A stretch of DNA of 64,000 nucleotides from Streptomyces sp. WMMB 322 (GTDB lineage Bacteria; Actinomycetota; Actinomycetes; Streptomycetales; Streptomycetaceae), in the NCBI RefSeq assembly GCF_900090145.1, contig NZ_FMHI01000001.1:434001-498000 (forward strand). Reading direction: 5' to 3'. The notes under the pieces were generated by a model. It ran no database searches. It was given only the letters and a program-made list of their open reading frames with translations, and was not told the origin of the DNA. Positions 34,994 to 44,232 of the stretch are shown here, piece after piece; the first letter of the stretch is position 1; the number at the start of each line of letters is the position of its first letter. A program made the position numbers and the translations under genes.

Positions 34994-35685
34994 GCCCGGG
35001 GCCGTCGCGGCGGCAGCTCGTCGCGGCGCTGACGGGCGCGCTGGCCGCCGTCGGCAGCGGCGCTCTCTCCGCAACGCCGGCGGGCGCGGCACCCACCGGG
35101 ACCAGCAGCACCGGAGCGGCCGCCGGCCCCGCGCCGGGCCCCCTCGACACGGTCGCGACGATCGAGGCGTTCGCCGACACCATGGTCCCCGGCGAGAAGC
35201 GGCACGCCCACGACCATGCCGTCGCCGGCGCAGCGCCCGGCCCCGGCGCCGTCCAGGCGGGAGCGGTCGCGCTTCTGCAACTCCCGGAACTCGGTGTCGA
35301 ATTGCTCCTCCCGGGGCTCGCGGCACTGGTGAACACGGAGGCCACCGCCTGGGCCCTCGCCCGAGGCCGTGTGCTGCTTCCCACCCGCCCCCCGTTCGTC
35401 GCACTGGACTTCGACGACCGGACCCGCCTCGCGGGCAAGCTGCTGAGCAGCGCCGGGCCCGACCAGAAGGTCTACGTGCTGCTCGCGCTGTTCAGCGCGG
35501 CGGCCTTCGACACCGCCGCCCACCTGCACACCACCGACGCGCTGGAGCGGCGCCACCCCGGACTGACGTGGCTGCGCTTCCCGGAGCCCGACGCGGACGG
35601 CCTCTGGCGCTACTCCACGTACTCGTACGGCAAGCAGCTCGCGCAGGAGCATCCGCACACCACCGCCGGAGGCCACCCCGCATGA
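34990..35685 (+). CDS. Tat-signal small subunit (DUF5987) of a GMC oxidoreductase
   Basis: A 231-residue protein with a twin-arginine signal: SRRQLVAALTGALAAVGSG, with RR at residues 7-8 and a hydrophobic core ending near residue 38 (AGAAP). The mature part contains TIEAFADTMVPGEKRHAHDH, which looks like the DUF5987 and gluconate-dehydrogenase-subunit-3-like fold, and a C-terminal helix with KQLAQEHPHTT. Small Tat subunits of this type help export a partner flavoenzyme that lacks a signal of its own. It is translationally coupled at both ends (GTGA upstream, ATGA downstream). The exact family call is moderate. Confidence 0.78.
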   Translation: MSPGPSRRQLVAALTGALAAVGSGALSATPAGAAPTGTSSTGAAAGPAPGPLDTVATIEAFADTMVPGEKRHAHDHAVAGAAPGPGAVQAGAVALLQLPELGVELLLPGLAALVNTEATAWALARGRVLLPTRPPFVALDFDDRTRLAGKLLSSAGPDQKVYVLLALFSAAAFDTAAHLHTTDALERRHPGLTWLRFPEPDADGLWRYSTYSYGKQLAQEHPHTTAGGHPA

Positions 35686-37322
35686 GCGTCACCGAACGTA
35701 CCGACGTCCTGGTCATCGGCAGCGGCTTCGGCGGCTCCATACCCGCCTACCACCTGGCGGCGGGCGGCGCCCGGGTCGTCGTGCTCGAACGCGGACCCCG
35801 CCTGGGGGCCCGGGACTTCACACACGACCAGCGCATCGGCAGCTACACCCGCATCGTCGACCTGGTGCAGGGCGACGGCATCACCGTCGTCGCGGGAAAC
35901 TGCGTCGGCGGCTCCAGCGTCGTCTACTTCGCCGCCTCCCTGCGGGCGCCGGGCTTCGTGTTCGAGCGCGAGGGAAGCCTGGGCCGCCGCATCTGGCCCC
36001 GGGCCCTGACCCGTTCGGCCCTGGACCCCTGGTACGACAGGGTCGAGGAGACCCTGCCAGTGGCCCGGCAGCAGTGGAATCAAGTGCCCTACCCGGGCGG
36101 CCTGTTCGCAGCGGCATGCGAGCGGGCCGGCCGTACGTGCAACCCGGTGCCCGTCGCCGTGGACCTGCAGAGCTGCACCAACTGCAACTGGATGCTGAAC
36201 GGCTGCCACTTCGACGCCAAACGCTCGATGCTGCTCAACTACCTGCCCGCCGCCACCGCGTCCGGCGCCGAGGTGCGGGCCCTGCACGAAGTGCAGACCA
36301 TCGCGCCCGCCACCACCCCCGGCTACCGGTACCGGGTCGCGTACACGGTTCTCGACGCGGACGACTACCGGCTCGCCCAGGGCGCCGGGTCCATCGAGGC
36401 CAAGGTGGTGGTCCTCGCCGGCGGCGCCATGGGCACCCCGGTACTGCTGCAGCGCTCGGCCGCACTGCTCGGCGGGATGCCGCGCGCGGTGGGCCGGTAC
36501 TTCTCCGGCAACGGAGACAGGGTCTCCATCGCCGATGTGGACGAGTCGAAAGCCGGCGAACTGCTCGGACTCGAACGGTCCCCGGGCACGGCGTACGAGG
36601 GCTTCCCCGTCGGCAAACCGATCGGGTCGATGTCCTACGACCGACTCGACGCGGACGCCGAGGAGTTCACCCGCTTCTCCCTCCAGCAGATCTACTTCCC
36701 CGGCATCACGAACATCCTCGCCCAGGCCACGGACAGGCCGGAGTCCGGCTGGTTCGGTGTGGAGAAGAAGGAGCTGCGCTCGCGCTGGAGGTCGTGGCTG
36801 TCGGTCCTGGCGATGACCGAGGACGACAACGAGGGCCGGTTCGGGCTTCCGCCCGCGACGGGCAGCTTCACCCGCGTCGCCTCGTCGGTCGGCCTGTCCA
36901 CACTCCGCTACCGGCCGACCGCCAACACGCTGCGCGGCTGGAAGGCTGCGGACGAGGAGGCACGCGCCGTCCTCGAACGCGACGGCCTGGCCCGGGTGCG
37001 CCCCTGGAGCGAGGTGGTCGGCTCGCTCAGCGCCCACCCCCTCTCCTCCTGCCGCATGGGTGACGACCCGGCCACGTCGGCACTCGACGACCACAACGAA
37101 CTGCGCGGCCACCCCGGCCTGTTCGTGACCGACGGAGCAGCGGTGCCCACGTCGCTGTGCGTCAACCCGTCCCTGACCGTCGCGGCCCTCGCCGAACGCG
37201 CCAGCCGCCACATCGTGGACCGGGCAGCCGAGTCGGGCGTGGACGTCCGCTACGGAGCGCCCGCACCCGACGGTTCGACGTCCGGGCGGCGCGGGGTGCT
37301 GAAGCTGCTGAACAACCGGTGA
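35682..37322 (+). CDS. GMC family FAD oxidoreductase (cholesterol-oxidase-like)
   Basis: A 546-residue flavoprotein. The Rossmann motif DVLVIGSGFGG (residues 8-18) binds FAD. A Cys-rich segment SCTNCNWMLNGCHFDAKRSM near residue 165 matches the signature of large GMC enzymes acting on sterols, sugars or alcohols. HPLSSCRMGDDP and HPGLFVTDGAAVPTSLCVNP near the end carry the conserved His/Asn catalytic region. There is no signal peptide, yet the upstream partner has a Tat signal, so export by hitch-hiking is likely. ATG 35682 overlaps the partner stop. The substrate is not evident. Confidence 0.9.
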   Translation: MSVTERTDVLVIGSGFGGSIPAYHLAAGGARVVVLERGPRLGARDFTHDQRIGSYTRIVDLVQGDGITVVAGNCVGGSSVVYFAASLRAPGFVFEREGSLGRRIWPRALTRSALDPWYDRVEETLPVARQQWNQVPYPGGLFAAACERAGRTCNPVPVAVDLQSCTNCNWMLNGCHFDAKRSMLLNYLPAATASGAEVRALHEVQTIAPATTPGYRYRVAYTVLDADDYRLAQGAGSIEAKVVVLAGGAMGTPVLLQRSAALLGGMPRAVGRYFSGNGDRVSIADVDESKAGELLGLERSPGTAYEGFPVGKPIGSMSYDRLDADAEEFTRFSLQQIYFPGITNILAQATDRPESGWFGVEKKELRSRWRSWLSVLAMTEDDNEGRFGLPPATGSFTRVASSVGLSTLRYRPTANTLRGWKAADEEARAVLERDGLARVRPWSEVVGSLSAHPLSSCRMGDDPATSALDDHNELRGHPGLFVTDGAAVPTSLCVNPSLTVAALAERASRHIVDRAAESGVDVRYGAPAPDGSTSGRRGVLKLLNNR

Positions 37323-37426
37323 ACCGCGCCCGCCTCTTCCGGATGCTGTGACCGAGCACTTCGCCCGGCCCCTCCGAGTGACACAGTTGGTCGCGTGATG
37401 TGCCTCGGCAAGAAGGAGTGTGTCCG

Positions 37427-38143
37427 ATGAGCTCGATGGTGCAACCGGACGGAGCCGCAGGCGGGTTGCCGGAGCGGGTTGCTGCCGTACGCCGTGAGCT
37501 CGCCGAGCACGGACCTCCGCGGAGTCCCGACGGTGCTCCGGACCACGCCACCGTCTCGCTGCCGGAGCGCGACTGCGATCAGGTGCGTGACCTCCTGGCG
37601 GACGAGCAGGCGTGCACGGTCGTCGAGATCGGACTCGCCTACGGCGGCTCCGCACTGGCGATCGGCGAGGCGCTGCTGGGTGCCGGTACCCGGGCCCCGC
37701 GGCACGTGGTGATCGACCCGTTCCAGTACACGGTGTACGACGGTGTGGGGTGGGAGCTGCTGCGCAGCGCCGGCCTGGACGGCGTCGCCGAGCTGGTGAC
37801 CGAACCGTCGCAGCGCTTTCTCGCGAGGCTGGCCGATGTGGGCTTTGCCGCGGACGCGGCGTTCGTCGACGGCAGCCACCACTTCCACAACGTGTTCGTC
37901 GACCTCCACTTCCTGGGCGGGATCGTCCGGCCCGGCGGCGTCGTGCTGCTCGACGACGTCTGGTGGCCCTCGGTGGGCGCTGCCGCGGCGTACTTCGAGA
38001 CCAATCTGGGGTGGCGTCCCATGCCGGGCGCCCTGGACGGCGGGACGACCGACCCGGCCAGTGGCCGACCGCGGACCCGGGCCTACCGGCTGCCCGCTCC
38101 GCCCCCGACGCCGGACTTCAAGGAGTTCCGGCCCTTCTGCTGA
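37427..38143 (+). CDS. Class I SAM-dependent methyltransferase (Methyltransf_24-like)
   Basis: A 238-residue protein. VVEIGLAYGGSALAIGEALL is the motif I glycine loop of a Rossmann methyltransferase, and HVVIDPFQYTVYDG is motif II with the acidic residue for SAM. DAAFVDGSHHFHNVFVDLHF and PGGVVLLDDVWWPSV are the later motifs of the Methyltransf_24 family, which methylates hydroxyl or amine groups on small natural products or sugars. ATG 37427 is chosen because AAGGAG lies at a good distance; an in-frame GTG at 37400 is less likely. The C-terminal tail (about 25 residues) is proline-rich. The gene stands alone; its target is unknown. Confidence 0.85.
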   Translation: MSSMVQPDGAAGGLPERVAAVRRELAEHGPPRSPDGAPDHATVSLPERDCDQVRDLLADEQACTVVEIGLAYGGSALAIGEALLGAGTRAPRHVVIDPFQYTVYDGVGWELLRSAGLDGVAELVTEPSQRFLARLADVGFAADAAFVDGSHHFHNVFVDLHFLGGIVRPGGVVLLDDVWWPSVGAAAAYFETNLGWRPMPGALDGGTTDPASGRPRTRAYRLPAPPPTPDFKEFRPFC

Positions 38144-38742
38144 GCCGGACGGTTCCCGTCTGCTGAGCCGGACCGTCCCCGGGGTGACCACCCCGGTCGC
38201 GGGATCCTGTGCCGGTCACCGGCCGGGCGGCTGCCGGTGACCCGGGCCCGTGGGGCGGCGACCTCCTCGGCGGTGCCGGACGCGGCGGCAGGAAAGGCCA
38301 AATGCCTGGTCGCCCGGGACCGGCCCCGGCGACGGGCCGGACTCCTCCCGCCGCATGCCGCGACTTCGCCCGCCGCATGCCGTTTCGCCCGGTGCGCCGG
38401 CCTCCGGCCCCGTGGGGGAGACCGGGGCTGGGGGCCGGAGGCCGGAGCGGGGGTTCGGGACAACCCCGCGCATCGGGAAAGTACAGATGCTCGTGGTTCA
38501 GTGCAAGATGTAACACCGTTCTCTTGTGGTGCTGGGGGTGGAACGGCAGTTCATTCCTGGACTCCGCCCCCAAATGTGCTGGCTGATCCGGATGTTGCCT
38601 GCGGCTGACTCGCTCGGTCGCGGGGGTCTTTCGTTGCGAGGTTCGCGTTACATATAGCCATTCAATGGCGCCTGATGTAATTTCCTGCGGAACCAGCCGC
38701 GGTGCGACTCGGCCGTCGGCACTCATCGAGAGGGGATCGACC
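38144..38742. other. Intergenic region between methyltransferase and ABC operon
   Basis: No gene is supported. At 38136-38180 the sequence CTGCTGAGCCGGAC is duplicated, leaving two in-frame-looking stop contexts after the methyltransferase. A GGGGTT/AACCCC hairpin is at 38450-38467. From about 38480 to 38690 the DNA is much less GC-rich (for example TTACATATAGCCATTCAATG near 38648) and should hold the ABC operon promoter, although no exact -35/-10 pair could be assigned. Confidence 0.5.
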
Positions 38743-39705
38743 GTGACGCCAGCCTCCCGCCCCCGTTCGCCCGCCGCCACCGCCGCTGTGACGGTGAGCG
38801 CCCTCCTCGCTCTCACCGCGTGCGGCCAGGGAGACGGGACGGACGACGAGACCCCCAGCACGCCGGCCACCGCGACGATCGCCGGCGTGAAGGTGAAGAA
38901 GGACCCCGAGCTGCATGAGGCCCTTCCTGAGCAGATCAAGGCTTCCGGCACCGTGCGCGTGGCCACGGACGTGCCCTATCCCCCCTTCGTGATGTTCGAG
39001 AAGGAGGGCAGCACCGCCATCACCGGGCTCGACTACGAACTCGGCCAGGCCGTCGGGACCAAGCTCGGCGTGAAGTTCGACTTCAAGCCGCAGAAGTTCG
39101 ACGGCATCGTCCCCGCCATCCAGGCAGGCAAGTTCGACGTCGCCATCTCGGCCATCACCGACGACAAGGAGCGTCAGGCGGTGCTCGACTTCGTCGACTA
39201 CTCCGTGTCCGGCTCGGGGATCATGGTCGCCGACGGCAATCCCGAGAAGATCGCCACACTCGACGACCTGTGCGGCGAGGGAGTCGCCGTTCAGGCTGCG
39301 ACGAACCAGCTCGACCTGCTCAAGAGCCACCAGCGCAAGTGCCGGGCGGCCGGCAAGAAGAAGATCGACATCCAGCCCTTTCCCAAGGACTCCGACGCCC
39401 AGCTCGCACTGCGCGCAGGCAAGGTCGTCGCCGATGTGCTCACCAAGCCCGCCGCGGGCTGGACGGCGAAGACCGCCGACCAGGGCAACGCCTTCGACCT
39501 CGTGGAGGACCCCTCCGCGAAAGGCGGTTACGGCGCCTCGCCGAACGGCATCGCCGTCTCGAAGCAGCTGCGCGAACTGACCGAAGCGGTGCGCAAGGCC
39601 GTGCAGGCACTGATGGACGACGGCACGCTGAAGAAAATCTGCGCCAAGTACGGAGCGGAGTCCATCGCGCTGGAGAAGGCCACCGTCAACGCGGGCAAGG
39701 AGTGA
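38743..39705 (+). CDS. Polar amino acid ABC transporter substrate-binding lipoprotein
   Basis: A 320-residue SBP_bac_3 protein anchored as a lipoprotein: hydrophobic signal followed by lipobox LTAC (residues 24-27, Cys27 lipidated). The typical opening of the mature fold is [20 protein letters not shown]; the ligand site is suggested by [17 protein letters not shown]. The [20 protein letters not shown] segment forms the last helix. The family binds amino acids such as glutamate, arginine or cystine; specificity cannot be read from sequence. GTG 38743 behind GAGAGGGGATC is preferred over an in-frame ATG 78 bases upstream that would mask the lipobox. The permease starts two bases after its stop. 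Confidence 0.92.
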   Translation: MTPASRPRSPAATAAVTVSALLALTACGQGDGTDDETPSTPATATIAGVKVKKDPELHEALPEQIKASGTVRVATDVPYPPFVMFEKEGSTAITGLDYELGQAVGTKLGVKFDFKPQKFDGIVPAIQAGKFDVAISAITDDKERQAVLDFVDYSVSGSGIMVADGNPEKIATLDDLCGEGVAVQAATNQLDLLKSHQRKCRAAGKKKIDIQPFPKDSDAQLALRAGKVVADVLTKPAAGWTAKTADQGNAFDLVEDPSAKGGYGASPNGIAVSKQLRELTEAVRKAVQALMDDGTLKKICAKYGAESIALEKATVNAGKE

Positions 39706-39707
39706 CG

Positions 39708-40712
39708 ATGTCCACGGCCACCACACCCACCGGCACCCCGGCGAGGGATGCCGAGGCAGCCGGGGAACTCACCGTCGTGCGGGTACGCCACTGGGGAAGG
39801 CTGCTCGCGGCCGTCCTCGCGGTGGTGGCGCTCGCCGGGCTCCTGGGGTCGCTGGCCCGCAACGAGAACCTGCGCTGGGACATCGTCGCGGACAACCTGT
39901 TCAAGGACCTCGTCTTCGACGGACTGTTCACCACGCTGTGGCTGACGGCGGGCGCGATGCTGCTCGCCGTGCTGCTCGGCGTCGTGCTGGCGGTGATGCG
40001 GCTGTCGGACAACCCTGTGCTGACGGTGGTATCGGGGCTGTTCGTCTGGTTCTTCCGCGGCACACCCCTGCTCGTGCAGATCATCTTCTGGGGCTTCGCG
40101 GCCGCCCTGTACCCGATGGTGATGATCGGCATCCCGTTCACGGACATCACCTTCTTCTCCGCCAGGACGAACTCCGTGCTCAGCCCGGGACTTGCCGCGC
40201 TTCTCGCGCTCGCGCTGCACGAGGCTGCGTACGCGAGCGAGATCGTCCGTGCGGGCATCCAGTCGGTCGACGCCGGGCAGACCGAGGCGGCGCAGTCGCT
40301 GGGCATGCGTCCCGGCAAGACGATGCGGCGCATCGTTCTCCCGCAGGCCATGCGCGTCATCATCCCGCCGATGGGCAACGAAACGATCAACATGCTGAAG
40401 ATGACGGCGCTCGTCTCCGTCATCAACGCACACGACCTGATGTCCAACATCCAGGCCGTCTATGCCGCCAACTATCAGGTCATCCCCATGCTCGTGGTCG
40501 CCTCGATCTGGTACCTGGTCATGGTGTCGGTGCTGAGCGTGCCCCAGGCGTGGCTGGAGCGACGCTTCGGGCGCGGCACCGTGCGCAGCGACCGGGCCGG
40601 GCTCCTGGGGCGCCTGTTCACGGGGGACGCCGCCGGGCGCCCCGCACTGCCGGGAGCGGCGGCGACGAAACAGGCAGAGGGTACGGACACCGGCAAGGAG
40701 GTACGGAGTTGA
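39708..40712 (+). CDS. Polar amino acid ABC transporter permease
   Basis: A 334-residue His/Glu/Gln/Arg/opine-type permease. After a 40-residue cytoplasmic N-terminus come several hydrophobic segments. [20 protein letters not shown] opens the BPD_transp_1 domain. [19 protein letters not shown] is the EAA loop that docks the ATPase, followed by [20 protein letters not shown]. The middle part has a longer insert than usual between helices 2 and 3 ([20 protein letters not shown]), which is common in actinobacterial members with one permease gene per operon. The permease probably works as a homodimer. The stop overlaps the TTG start of the ATPase gene. Confidence 0.92.
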   Translation: MSTATTPTGTPARDAEAAGELTVVRVRHWGRLLAAVLAVVALAGLLGSLARNENLRWDIVADNLFKDLVFDGLFTTLWLTAGAMLLAVLLGVVLAVMRLSDNPVLTVVSGLFVWFFRGTPLLVQIIFWGFAAALYPMVMIGIPFTDITFFSARTNSVLSPGLAALLALALHEAAYASEIVRAGIQSVDAGQTEAAQSLGMRPGKTMRRIVLPQAMRVIIPPMGNETINMLKMTALVSVINAHDLMSNIQAVYAANYQVIPMLVVASIWYLVMVSVLSVPQAWLERRFGRGTVRSDRAGLLGRLFTGDAAGRPALPGAAATKQAEGTDTGKEVRS

Positions 40713-41473
40713 GCACCCCCCTGCTGCACGCCCGGGGCGTGCGCAAGCACTTCGGAAGGCTCGAAGTCCTCAAGGGCATCGACCTGACCGTGGAACGGGG
40801 ACAGGTGTGCTGTCTGCTCGGGCCGTCCGGTTCGGGCAAGTCCACCTTTCTGCGTTGCATCAACCATCTCGAGAAGGTCGACGGCGGCAGGCTGACCGTC
40901 GACGGAGAACTCGTCGGTTACCGGCAGCAGGGTTCCCGGCTGCACGAACTGCGGGAGAGCGAAGTCGCCGAGAGGCGCCGCGACATCGGCATGGTCTTCC
41001 AGCGCTTCAACCTCTTCCCGCACATGACCGCGGAGGAGAACGTCATGGAGGCTCCCGTCCAGGTCGCAGGAGTGCCGCGCGCGCAGGCGCGGGAAACGGC
41101 GCATGCGCTGCTGGAACGGGTGGGCCTGGGCGACAAGGTTCGCGGCTACCCCGCGGAGCTGTCGGGCGGGCAGCAGCAACGGGTCGCGATAGCAAGGGCG
41201 TTGGCCATGAAGCCGAAACTCATGCTGTTCGACGAGCCGACCTCCGCACTCGACCCGGAACTCGTCGGAGACGTACTCGACGTCATGCGGCAGCTGGCCG
41301 AGGACGGTATGACGATGGTGGTCGTCACCCACGAGACCGGCTTCGCCCGTGAGGTCGGCGACACCGCCGTCTTCATGGACGAAGGCGTCGTCGTCGAAGC
41401 CGGAGACCCCCGAAGAGTGCTGACCGACCCTGAGCAGGACCGCACCCGGGCGTTCCTCTCGAAGGTCCTGTGA
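40709..41473 (+). CDS. Polar amino acid ABC transporter ATP-binding protein
   Basis: A 254-residue ATPase. Walker A is GPSGSGKST (residues 38-46), the Q-loop is in [16 protein letters not shown], the signature is [16 protein letters not shown] and Walker B is [15 protein letters not shown], followed by the H-loop VVVTHETGF. The layout is that of GlnQ/HisP-type proteins. The start is a TTG overlapping the permease stop (TTGA), which is rare but keeps the frame and gives the normal N-terminus ([12 protein letters not shown]). The stop overlaps the GTG of the peptidase gene, so transporter and peptidase are coupled in one operon. Confidence 0.92.
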   Translation: MSTPLLHARGVRKHFGRLEVLKGIDLTVERGQVCCLLGPSGSGKSTFLRCINHLEKVDGGRLTVDGELVGYRQQGSRLHELRESEVAERRRDIGMVFQRFNLFPHMTAEENVMEAPVQVAGVPRAQARETAHALLERVGLGDKVRGYPAELSGGQQQRVAIARALAMKPKLMLFDEPTSALDPELVGDVLDVMRQLAEDGMTMVVVTHETGFAREVGDTAVFMDEGVVVEAGDPRRVLTDPEQDRTRAFLSKVL

Positions 41474-42684
41474 CCTCGCTCGCGCGGCAGCAGCAGCGCA
41501 CCGCCGCGCTGCTGTCGCTGGCACGTGCCCGGCACGGGCACTTTCTGCGGGACCTGGCCGAACTCGTCTCCATCGACTCCGGTTCGTACAGCCCCGCCGG
41601 GGTCGACAGGGTGGCCGACTGGACCGGGCGACGCCTGGAGCGGCTCGGTTTCACCGTCGACCGCATCCGCTGCCCGGCGGTGGACGGCCGCCGGTTCGGC
41701 GACATCCTGGTCGCGCGCCGCCCCGGCGGCCTGACGCGAGCGGAGGGCGGAGCCCGGATACTGCTCGTCGCACACATGGACACCGTCTTCGAGGACGGCA
41801 GCGCGGCACAGCGTCCCTTCGAGCTGATCGGCACCCGGGCCCACGGACCCGGCGTCAGCGACGACAAGGGCGGTCTGCTGGCCGGACTGACGGCGCTGGA
41901 GATCCTCCTCGACTCCGGTTTCGACGAGTACGCCGAACTGGTCCTCCTCGCCACGCCCGACGAGGAGATCGGCTCGCCCGCCAGCCGTCCGCACACCGAG
42001 GCCTTGGCCCGGGGCGCCGACTTCGCCCTCGCGCTGGAGTGCGCGCGGGAGAACGGCGACGTGGTGACGGCCCGCAAGGGCGTCGCCGACTTCCGTCTCA
42101 CCGTCACAGGACGGGCCGCTCACGCCGGCATCGAACCGGAACGAGGAGCCAACGCCGCGCTGGCGTGCGCTCATCTCGTCATCGGACTGCAGGAGTTGAA
42201 CGGACGCTGGGAAGGAGTGACCGTCAACGTCGGTATCGTGCGGGCCGGCACGCGCACCAACATCGTCTGTCCTGAGGCGCAGTTGGACGTCGAGGTGCGT
42301 GCCGCGCGCCGGCGGGAGATCATCGCCGTGCGTGCGGCGATCGAGGAGATCGCTGCACGGCCGCGCGTCGAGGGAACCTCGGTGACTGTCCAGCAGCTGG
42401 AGGTGTGCCCGCCGTTGGAGGAGACGCCGGCATCCCTGGAGATGTACGAGCATGCCCGTCGGATCGGCACCGAAGTCGGGATCGATCTCGGCCGCAGTGT
42501 CACCGGCGGGGTCGGCGATGCGAACTTCATCGCGGGGGCGGGGGTGCCCGTGCTGGACGGACTGGGCCCGGTCGGCGGCTGCGACCACACACCGGACGAG
42601 TGGCTGGAGACCAGCACGGTGCCCGCCCGCACAGCCTTGCTGGCGCTGCTCGTCGCGGCACTCGGAGACCGGGGCCGGGGTTGA
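41470..42684 (+). CDS. M20 family metallopeptidase, coupled to the ABC transporter
   Basis: A 404-residue zinc enzyme of the CPG2/ArgE/DapE group. Ligands and catalytic residues are visible: His102 and Asp104 (AHMDTV), bridging Asp131 (GVSDDKGG), base Glu165 and ligand Glu166 (PDEEIG) and the final His373 (CDHTPDEW). The dimerisation domain is residues about 195-310, with [20 protein letters not shown]. The group removes acyl, glutamyl or carboxyl groups from amino acid derivatives. Coupling to an amino acid importer suggests that the imported ligand is an N-substituted amino acid or a short peptide that is hydrolysed on entry. No signal peptide is present. Confidence 0.9.
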   Translation: MTSLARQQQRTAALLSLARARHGHFLRDLAELVSIDSGSYSPAGVDRVADWTGRRLERLGFTVDRIRCPAVDGRRFGDILVARRPGGLTRAEGGARILLVAHMDTVFEDGSAAQRPFELIGTRAHGPGVSDDKGGLLAGLTALEILLDSGFDEYAELVLLATPDEEIGSPASRPHTEALARGADFALALECARENGDVVTARKGVADFRLTVTGRAAHAGIEPERGANAALACAHLVIGLQELNGRWEGVTVNVGIVRAGTRTNIVCPEAQLDVEVRAARRREIIAVRAAIEEIAARPRVEGTSVTVQQLEVCPPLEETPASLEMYEHARRIGTEVGIDLGRSVTGGVGDANFIAGAGVPVLDGLGPVGGCDHTPDEWLETSTVPARTALLALLVAALGDRGRG

Positions 42685-42845
42685 GAGGGGGAAAGGGAGG
42701 CGTCGCGGGATGCGGGGGACGGGAACCGTCCCCCCCGTGCCGCCGCACCCCGCTCGCACCGCGGTCCGGCAGCATCGGCCCGCCAGAGGCTCCCCGGCCC
42801 CCGACCGCATCCACCCCCGCACACCGCCCACGGAAGGAACGGACC

Positions 42846-43721
42846 ATGGCCCCAAGCGTCCTCGCCGACGAGATCCGGCAGAAGCTCGGTGACCTCAGCC
42901 CCGCCGAGCGCAAAGTCGCGCGGGTGCTGCTGGCGGGCTACCCCTCGGCGGGGTTCGAGACGATCGCCACCCTCGCCGAGCGGGCCGGAGTGAGTGCACC
43001 GACCGTCATCCGTTTCGTCAACCGGCTCGGATACCGCGGGTTTCCCGACTTCCAGACAGTGCTCCGGCGCGAAGTGGAAGAACGCAACGCCTCCCCGCTG
43101 TCGCTGTACGAGACCGCCGGCTACGGGCGCGAAGGCGGGGACGGAAAGGGCGACAGCTCCTCGCTCATCGAACGGGGCAGCAGACTCTTCGGCGAGGCGG
43201 TGTCGCGCACCCTCGCCGAACTGCCTCCGCACGACCTCCACCACGCCGTGAACCTGCTCGCCGACCGCAAACGCCGGATCACCCTGGCCGGCGGGCGATT
43301 CACCCACCTGCTGGCCCAGTACCTGGGCCTGCACCTGATGCAACTCCGCGACGACGTCCGCTTCCTGCCCGACCGCGCGGTGGAGCGCACCGCACACCTG
43401 GCCGCGCTGAACCGTCGTGACGTGCTCGTCGTCTTCGACTACCGGCGTTACGAGGAGGACAAGGCGGCAATCGCGCAGCTCACCCACGACAACGGCGGAA
43501 AGATCATTCTCTTCACCGATACGTGGCTCTCACCCGTGACCGCGCAGGCGCAGGTCGTCCTGCCCAGCCAGGTCGCCGCACCGTCCCCCTACGACAGCCT
43601 CGTGCCGGCGCTCGCAGTCATCGAGACGGTCGTCGCCGGTGTGCTGATCGAACTCGGGGAGGAGGCCCACGCCCGCATGCGGCACGGAGAGGAGACCGCG
43701 CGGCGCATCGGCCTGTACTGA
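42846..43721 (+). CDS. MurR/RpiR family transcriptional regulator
   Basis: A 291-residue regulator. Residues 1-77 form the HTH_6 domain (LSPAERKVARVLLAGYPSAG, then APTVIRFVNRLGYRGFPDFQ). Residues about 115-255 are the SIS sugar-isomerase-like ligand domain (KRRITLAGGRFTHLLAQYLG, LNRRDVLVVFDYRRYEEDKA). RpiR proteins with SIS domains normally bind phosphosugars, but in actinobacteria some govern amino acid and peptide use. ATG 42846 has a GGAAGGAAC ribosome site. It follows the peptidase gene by 161 bp in the same direction, so it is the likely regulator of the ABC/peptidase operon. Three CCGTACCG boxes lie just after it. Confidence 0.88.
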   Translation: MAPSVLADEIRQKLGDLSPAERKVARVLLAGYPSAGFETIATLAERAGVSAPTVIRFVNRLGYRGFPDFQTVLRREVEERNASPLSLYETAGYGREGGDGKGDSSSLIERGSRLFGEAVSRTLAELPPHDLHHAVNLLADRKRRITLAGGRFTHLLAQYLGLHLMQLRDDVRFLPDRAVERTAHLAALNRRDVLVVFDYRRYEEDKAAIAQLTHDNGGKIILFTDTWLSPVTAQAQVVLPSQVAAPSPYDSLVPALAVIETVVAGVLIELGEEAHARMRHGEETARRIGLY

Positions 43722-43725
43722 GTCT

Positions 43726-43760
43726 CCGTACCGAGATGCCGTACCGGGTTGCCCGTACCG
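43726..43760. repeat. Three CCGTACCG direct repeats spaced 13-14 bp
   Basis: CCGTACCG starts at 43726, 43739 and 43753, immediately after the RpiR stop codon. Spacing near one and a quarter helical turns suggests a protein-binding array or simple tandem expansion. No gene overlaps it. Confidence 0.6.
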
Positions 43761-44006
43761 GGTGGCGACTCCGGCCCGCGGGCGGAGCACCCTGCTGCCA
43801 TGCCGCTCAAGTGACCCGCCACGTCTGGTGTTCGCACCGACGACAGGTGCCGGGGCATGGTGGTCTCCGGCGCGGTGACGGGCGTCCTGGTCCCGAGTTG
43901 GACGGGCGAGGATTCCGGACATGGCGGTGTCGATTCTGCCGTGATATGACACTGGTCACACCGGGGCCGGTGGCGGGGCGTGACGGCAGGGATACGGAGG
44001 CAGTCT

Positions 44007-44228
44007 GTGGCGGAGTCGCGGGAGGACGAGCAGCTCAACGGGCGCCTGGTGGCCGTAGCGGTATTAGGGTTCGTGCTGATCGTTCCGCCGCTGTTGCCGC
44101 AGTTCGACCGCATGGGCCAGGTGCTCGGCGTCCCGGTTCTCGCGGCGTATCTCTTCCTCGCCTGGGCGGTCCTGGTGGTCCTGGTGGCCCTGGTCGCCGG
44201 CACCGGCGGCAGGTCGAGCCGGAGGTAA
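44007..44228 (+). CDS. Small two-helix membrane protein with a TTA codon, symporter-linked
   Basis: A 73-residue protein with two hydrophobic helices (LVAVAVLGFVLIVPPLLP and VPVLAAYLFLAWAVLVVLVA), separated by QFDRMGQVLGV, and a short basic tail. Small proteins of this kind precede sodium:solute symporter genes and may be accessory subunits. GTG 44007 has an ACGGAGG site seven bases away; a longer ATG-less frame starts at 43980. Leu20 is encoded by TTA at 44064-44066, so synthesis probably needs bldA tRNA. The symporter-fusion gene starts four bases after the stop, so the TTA may reduce that gene too through coupling. Confidence 0.78.
   Translation: MAESREDEQLNGRLVAVAVLGFVLIVPPLLPQFDRMGQVLGVPVLAAYLFLAWAVLVVLVALVAGTGGRSSRR
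44064..44066 (+). promoter_or_regulatory. In-frame TTA (bldA) codon in the small membrane protein gene
   Basis: Codon 20 of the small membrane protein gene is TTA. In Streptomyces this codon is decoded only by bldA tRNA. Because the next gene follows by four bases, a stalled ribosome here could also affect the large sensor protein. Regulation is inferred. Confidence 0.75.
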
Positions 44229-44232
44229 TGCC

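Noticed and set aside
38634..38660. Promoter TTGCGA ... TACATA/TATAGC before the ABC operon
   Set aside because: Spacing is 9 or 13 bases and not 16-19, so no sigma-70-type promoter can be claimed even though the region is AT-rich.
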